From Polyangiaceae bacterium (GTDB lineage: Bacteria > Myxococcota > Polyangia > Polyangiales > Polyangiaceae), in the NCBI GenBank assembly GCA_025936205.1, contig JAICTU010000048.1, forward strand, positions 1 to 26,877: 26,877 nucleotides of DNA, written 5' to 3'. The stretch's first letter is position 1; each line of letters starts with the position of its first letter. Below the pieces are notes generated by a model. It was not told the DNA's origin. It saw nothing but the letters and a program-made list of their open reading frames with translations, and ran no database searches. This document shows positions 23,809 through 26,877 of the stretch, piece after piece. Made by a program: the position numbers and the translations under genes.

Positions 23809-24762
23809 CTACGCTTCGTTGATTTTTTGCCGGGTCCCACTCACTCGAGGCGGCCCAGCGTAGTATTCCATTCGCCTCTGGTACGCCGACAGCACGTCAT
23901 GCAAGTGACCAAAGTCCCGGGCGAGGAAGTAGCCATCGAGCAGCTCCGAGAAGGGATTTTCGTGCTCGATCACGTGGATCCCGAAGGGCTTCAGGTATGC
24001 CCCGCCCGCTGCACACAGGGCACGAAATTCTGCCGGCGCTGACAACAGCGCCGAACCGTGAATCAAGAAGTCCTCGTGGCTGCCCATGACTCCGAATTCG
24101 ATGCTCCATACGTACAGGCGCCGGAGGTGCGTGAGTTCAGACGCGCCATCCGCGACGGAGGACTTTGTCACCTGGACCATACGCGCTTCGACTGCATCGA
24201 CCACGGTGGGCGACGCATCTGGATTACCCTTGAGCGCGCCAAACTCGCGCACGGCCGCGAAGAACGCTTCATCCAGAGTGTTCGCGCAAGCCCTCGACAT
24301 GATGGCACCGAAACGCTGCAAATATGAGCGGTATTCAGGCGAAAACAGCATGGGCAGATGGCCCAGTACGTCATGCACGAAGTCTGGTTCCGGCGCGTAT
24401 TCGATGTGTTCGAGCCGGCGGACGACTCGGGAAACCGGAAAGAGCCCCCGCGCCATCAGGCCGGCATAGATTGCGCTTGGAATGTAGCCATCGACACAGA
24501 CCGTTTGCCAACCAGTTGGCGCAAGCCGTCGATTGAGGTGCTCGATGCGCGGAACATGCGCGGGTAGTTCGAGCTCCCGGACACCCTGGATGTAGACGGG
24601 ATTCATACGGGAGCCGTATTCGGCGATCAGCGCCGCATTGCGCGCTTGCACTGCCCGCCAAACCTCGTGCGCAGCTGCGGGATAAGCCGCGTGCCGCTGC
24701 TCTACGAAGTGAGTATTCCCTTGCGCACTATCGAACGCCGCTGAGTGTTCATGAGCTGACAC
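23809..24762 (-). CDS. phhA: Biopterin-dependent aromatic amino acid hydroxylase (phenylalanine 4-hydroxylase-like)
   Basis: A non-haem iron monooxygenase that hydroxylates Phe, Tyr or Trp using a tetrahydropterin. The protein is 317 residues. The iron triad is visible as His130 and His135 in EPDFVHDVLGHLPML and Glu222 in YVWSIEFG. About 87 residues separate His135 from the Glu, against about 40 in ordinary bacterial PhhA. The extra segment (SPEYRSYLQRFGAIMSRACA and VREFGALKGNPDASP onward) recalls the longer aromatic hydroxylases of Bacillus and Bacteroidetes, though this protein lacks their long C-terminus. GTG at 24762 is chosen because GAGAGGGAGGG precedes it; a TTG at 24870 is unlikely. 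It heads the cluster. Which amino acid is hydroxylated cannot be told from sequence. Confidence 0.92.
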   Translation of the reverse strand: MSAHEHSAAFDSAQGNTHFVEQRHAAYPAAAHEVWRAVQARNAALIAEYGSRMNPVYIQGVRELELPAHVPRIEHLNRRLAPTGWQTVCVDGYIPSAIYAGLMARGLFPVSRVVRRLEHIEYAPEPDFVHDVLGHLPMLFSPEYRSYLQRFGAIMSRACANTLDEAFFAAVREFGALKGNPDASPTVVDAVEARMVQVTKSSVADGASELTHLRRLYVWSIEFGVMGSHEDFLIHGSALLSAPAEFRALCAAGGAYLKPFGIHVIEHENPFSELLDGYFLARDFGHLHDVLSAYQRRMEYYAGPPRVSGTRQKINEA

Positions 24763-24880
24763 TGCGCCCTCCCTCTCCAATTCACAGTGGAACAAGAGCG
24801 ATAGCTCGGGCTCCGCTCTCTCGAGCACAGTTAAGCCCCACGGATTTGCAGACCGCTCCGGTCGCCCCAATCCTGCAACT

Positions 24881-24897
24881 CAGCATCCTGGATGCTG
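24881..24897. promoter_or_regulatory. 17-bp palindrome upstream of the aromatic cluster
   Basis: CAGCATCC-T-GGATGCTG is a perfect inverted repeat with 8-bp arms and a 1-bp centre. It lies about 120-135 bp upstream of the hydroxylase start, a good candidate operator for the cluster. A smaller repeat AGCGAG-CT-CTCGCT follows at 24910-24923. Confidence 0.5.
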
Positions 24898-25272
24898 CAG
24901 CGAATGGCAAGCGAGCTCTCGCTCACCCCCTCGGGTGTATCACGCGTCCTCTGATGCACCGTCTCGGCAAGAATTCAAATGGTCGGAGTGGCCCATTCCA
25001 TCGAAGAAATCGGCAAGGTCGCTTTACGTCAGCGCCTTTCCTCGCGCCGCAGAGGCGGACCGTCCGAGTTCTCGTTGCTCGTTCGACTAACCTGTGTCGT
25101 TGATTTTTCGCGCCATTTCCCGGTTGGAGCGCGATCACTGCGAATCGTCCTCCCTGAAGAATAGGACATTCGATGACACAGTTCTGGTGCACGACCGCGA
25201 CTTCGTTGCCCGCGCGGCGCGAGGTCGTGCAACGATCTGGGACGCACCCAAACTCGACGGCAACCTTCTGAA

Positions 25273-25288
25273 GTCCAGAATTCTGGAC
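25273..25288. promoter_or_regulatory. Perfect 16-bp palindrome
   Basis: GTCCAGAATTCTGGAC is fully self-complementary with no spacer. It is in the non-coding stretch about 510 bp upstream of the hydroxylase start. It may be a dimeric-regulator site; the target gene is unclear. Confidence 0.45.
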
Positions 25289-25413
25289 GTTGGTTTCGCT
25301 CATGACGCAGTGAGCTGCCCGGAGGGCGCTACGTCGCGGTCGAGTCGCACACGAAAAGGTTGCGCGCGCAGGGTTCGGCCGCTCCCGTCGCCCCAGACAC
25401 GCCGATTTCCGCC

Positions 25414-25458
25414 AGCTAGCTAGCTAGTAGAAACCCGAAGTCCGCGCCGGGCTTCTAC
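25414..25458. terminator. CTAG repeats and adjoining hairpin downstream of the response regulator
   Basis: Three tandem CTAG units (25416-25427) adjoin an inverted repeat, GTAGAAACCCG (25427-25437) against CGGGCTTCTAC (25448-25458), with an 11-bp stem, one mismatch and a 10-nt loop. It lies about 65 bp beyond the response-regulator stop and may terminate its mRNA. No U-tract follows, so intrinsic termination is uncertain. Confidence 0.4.
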
Positions 25459-25522
25459 AAATGAAGCAAGTACCGAGTGCAGAGTGCCCCATCTGCCGGG
25501 CACGAACTTGGGGCGCGAGGTA

Positions 25523-26569
25523 CTAGTGAGCGCCCGCCGCGAGCGCAACTCCCATGCTCAGCAAGGAAGCACGGATCGCTGCACTGAGCGCGTCCGTCTC
25601 GACCGGTTTGCGCAAGAGCGCTCCGGCAAAGCGCGAGTCCAGCTGCGACTTGGCATCGTGCATCGACAGCGCCGTCACGATGATGAAACGCCGACCCCAG
25701 CTCGGGTCGAGATCCAGCGCGCGGCGCAAGAGCTCGCGCCCGTTGGGGTCCGGCATGAGCAGGTCAGAAACGATGATGCTCGGCGGCGTGGGCGACAAGA
25801 GCAGACGCAGGGCTTGATTTCCAGAGAGCGCGAAGTCGAACTCGAACGGCTGTCCCAGGAGCTGCCTCCGGTACCCGGAAAGCACCATCATATCGTCGTC
25901 CACGAACAGCACCGTGGGGCCGCCCAGCTGAAACGAACCGCTGGTGCGCCGCATTTCGCCGGAGGACGTGGTACGGAGGTCCAGGTCGCGCATTCGACTC
26001 GATGCCGGTTGCTCCACCGCGCGCCGGAATGCGCTCGAGCTTTGCGACGCGAGCGGGCGTGCGGACACCTGCTGCATCACAGACGAGTGAGACGACTCTG
26101 GCGCCTTCTCGATGGCAGGCGCATCGACGACTGTGGGGATCCGCTGATCCACCACCGACGGTCTGAGCCAGCGGCGAACTGCGCGCAGGAGCGCTGCGTT
26201 GTCGCCCGTTTTGGTGATGTAGCCGTGTGCTCCGGCTCCCTTCGCCTTGCTGCGTAGCAAGGGCTCGTCCAGTGCCGAGTACAGCAGGATGATCGTTCCG
26301 CTATTGGGCGAGGCCTTGGAGAATAACTTGACCAGTGTGTCACCCGAAACTGTCGGCATGCAGACGTCGAGAAGCACCAGATCGGGCTTCTCCTGCAGCA
26401 TCATCGCGACGCAACCTGCAGGCCTGTCACGAGTGATCACCCGGTAGCCATTTCGCTCGAGGATGTCGGCAGTCGACGCCAGTGTAACCTCGCAGTCGTC
26501 AACAACTACGATCGTCGGCCGTTTCCTCGGCGAATGCTCTCCACTCCCACCTTGCGCAACCAGAGTCAT
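25523..26569 (-). CDS. Tandem-receiver response regulator without output domain
   Basis: A 348-residue cytoplasmic two-component protein with two receiver domains. REC1 spans about 18-136: acidic pair Asp24/25, phospho-acceptor Asp68 in LVLLDVCMP, Ser98 and Lys120. REC2 spans about 218-335: Asp224-226, acceptor Asp269 in IIVSDLLMPDPNG, Thr299 and Lys321 in LLRKPVE. Both have a full set of phosphorylation residues. The linker (about 140-217) is Ser/Ala/Arg-rich and probably disordered. No DNA-binding or enzymatic domain is present, so it probably works by protein contact or phosphate shuttling. ATG at 26569 has only a weak upstream site. No histidine kinase gene is in the window. Confidence 0.93.
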   Translation of the reverse strand: MTLVAQGGSGEHSPRKRPTIVVVDDCEVTLASTADILERNGYRVITRDRPAGCVAMMLQEKPDLVLLDVCMPTVSGDTLVKLFSKASPNSGTIILLYSALDEPLLRSKAKGAGAHGYITKTGDNAALLRAVRRWLRPSVVDQRIPTVVDAPAIEKAPESSHSSVMQQVSARPLASQSSSAFRRAVEQPASSRMRDLDLRTTSSGEMRRTSGSFQLGGPTVLFVDDDMMVLSGYRRQLLGQPFEFDFALSGNQALRLLLSPTPPSIIVSDLLMPDPNGRELLRRALDLDPSWGRRFIIVTALSMHDAKSQLDSRFAGALLRKPVETDALSAAIRASLLSMGVALAAGAH

Positions 26570-26815
26570 GCTCTGCGGACGCCTACCCCCCCTCGGAAAC
26601 CCATATCGTTCCGGCGATCAGCGTGAACGGAGTTCGGGAGCACCGCTTGAGCCGTCTTGCGTTCGCTTGCCCGCGAACGAGCACACGCTCTTCCGATGGC
26701 TTGCCTGGCGTATGAACGAGCCGTCGTCGACCGGCGACGGCGACTATCACCCGATGGGGTGACACTCTCGACCGTACCTCAGACGCCTGCTCACTGTCAG
26801 GCCACGATCGCTCGG
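26570..26815. other. Intergenic region upstream of the response regulator
   Basis: About 250 bp with no supportable gene. A 60-codon minus-strand frame (26583-26765) has no homology I recognise and no ribosome site. The promoter of the response regulator presumably lies here, but no clear boxes were found. Confidence 0.5.
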
Positions 26816-26877
26816 TTAGACCAGCTCGACTCCGTAGCTCCAGCAGTGCCGGTCCTCACCTCTCGAGGCGTACTCTA
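26816..26877 (-). CDS. Possible C-terminal end of a gene entering from the right edge
   Basis: A minus-strand frame open from the right edge encodes 19 residues (EYASRGEDRHCWSYGVELV) before a TAA at 26816-26818. The composition looks protein-like rather than Arg-rich shadow, but the fragment is too short to assign. Confidence 0.25.
   Translation of the reverse strand, partial: EYASRGEDRHCWSYGVELV

Larger units (their letters stand above)
24898..25522. other. Long intergenic region without a supportable gene
   Basis: About 0.6 kb between the aromatic cluster and the response regulator. Short open frames exist on both strands (24923-25303 minus, 25094-25423 plus), but they have no ribosome site, Arg-rich or irregular composition and no recognisable motif, so I do not call them. 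The region holds two palindromes, CTAG tandem repeats and a hairpin, listed separately. Confidence 0.6.

Noticed and set aside
24923..25303. 126-codon minus-strand frame in the intergenic region
   Set aside because: It has no ribosome site and no recognisable domain, and its first codons are made of the 16-bp palindrome; coding is unlikely.
25094..25423. 109-codon plus-strand frame
   Set aside because: Non-ATG start, no ribosome site, irregular composition and no motif.
1..26877. CRISPR arrays, insertion sequences, integrases, rRNA
   Set aside because: No regularly spaced repeats, transposase motifs, integrase signatures or rRNA-like sequence were seen on either strand.

Overview
The window is about 27 kb of GC-rich chromosome, most likely from a Myxococcota (myxobacterial) genome. 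The pointers are a secreted lipoprotein with an MopE-type Cys/Asp metal-binding motif next to a C-type-lectin domain, a complete RsbR/S/T/X stressosome module in a Gram-negative-looking background (outer-membrane barrel, lipoproteins, periplasmic sensor), a small protein with the layout of a family I associate with myxobacteria, and many ATGA/GTGA gene overlaps. The organism call is inference; no rRNA or tRNA is present.

Layout from the left. (1) Minus strand: a CBS-pair protein overlapping a RelA-type (p)ppGpp synthetase that runs off the left edge. (2) Plus strand: a FadL/OmpP1-like outer-membrane protein. (3) Minus strand: a C-type-lectin lipoprotein and a tandem universal stress protein. 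(4) Minus strand: a three-gene ECF sigma / anti-sigma / periplasmic metal-sensor-like operon with 4-bp overlaps. (5) Minus strand, 7985-14127: a tightly coupled five-gene sugar operon of GalT, an inositol-monophosphatase-family protein, a GHMP kinase of the plant L-arabinokinase type, GalE and a GH51 alpha-L-arabinofuranosidase. It reads as L-arabinose/galactose salvage through UDP-sugars. (6) Divergent, plus strand: a MurA-family enzyme with Asp at the usual active-site Cys and Ser at the usual catalytic Lys. (7) Minus strand, 15592-19113: a stressosome operon (RsbT with an N-terminal extension, RsbX phosphatase, RsbS, two RsbR-type STAS proteins with HAMP-like N-termini, and a second RsbT-like ATPase). 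(8) Plus strand: a V4R/HNOB-like small protein divergent from the stressosome. (9) Minus strand, 20047-24762: an apparently new metabolic cluster of a biopterin-type aromatic amino acid hydroxylase, a class I methyltransferase, and a 968-residue protein whose N-terminus looks like a divergent indoleamine 2,3-dioxygenase and whose C-terminal half carries a cytochrome b5-like domain. (10) A mostly non-coding stretch with two strong palindromes, then a tandem-receiver response regulator.

The best candidate for an undescribed system is the aromatic cluster: hydroxylation, methylation and haem-dependent oxidation of an aromatic amino acid, with the dioxygenase possibly wired to its own cytochrome b5 electron donor. 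The second is the arabinokinase-type Leloir operon. Function assignments rest on motifs read by eye and on family knowledge from memory. No database search was run.
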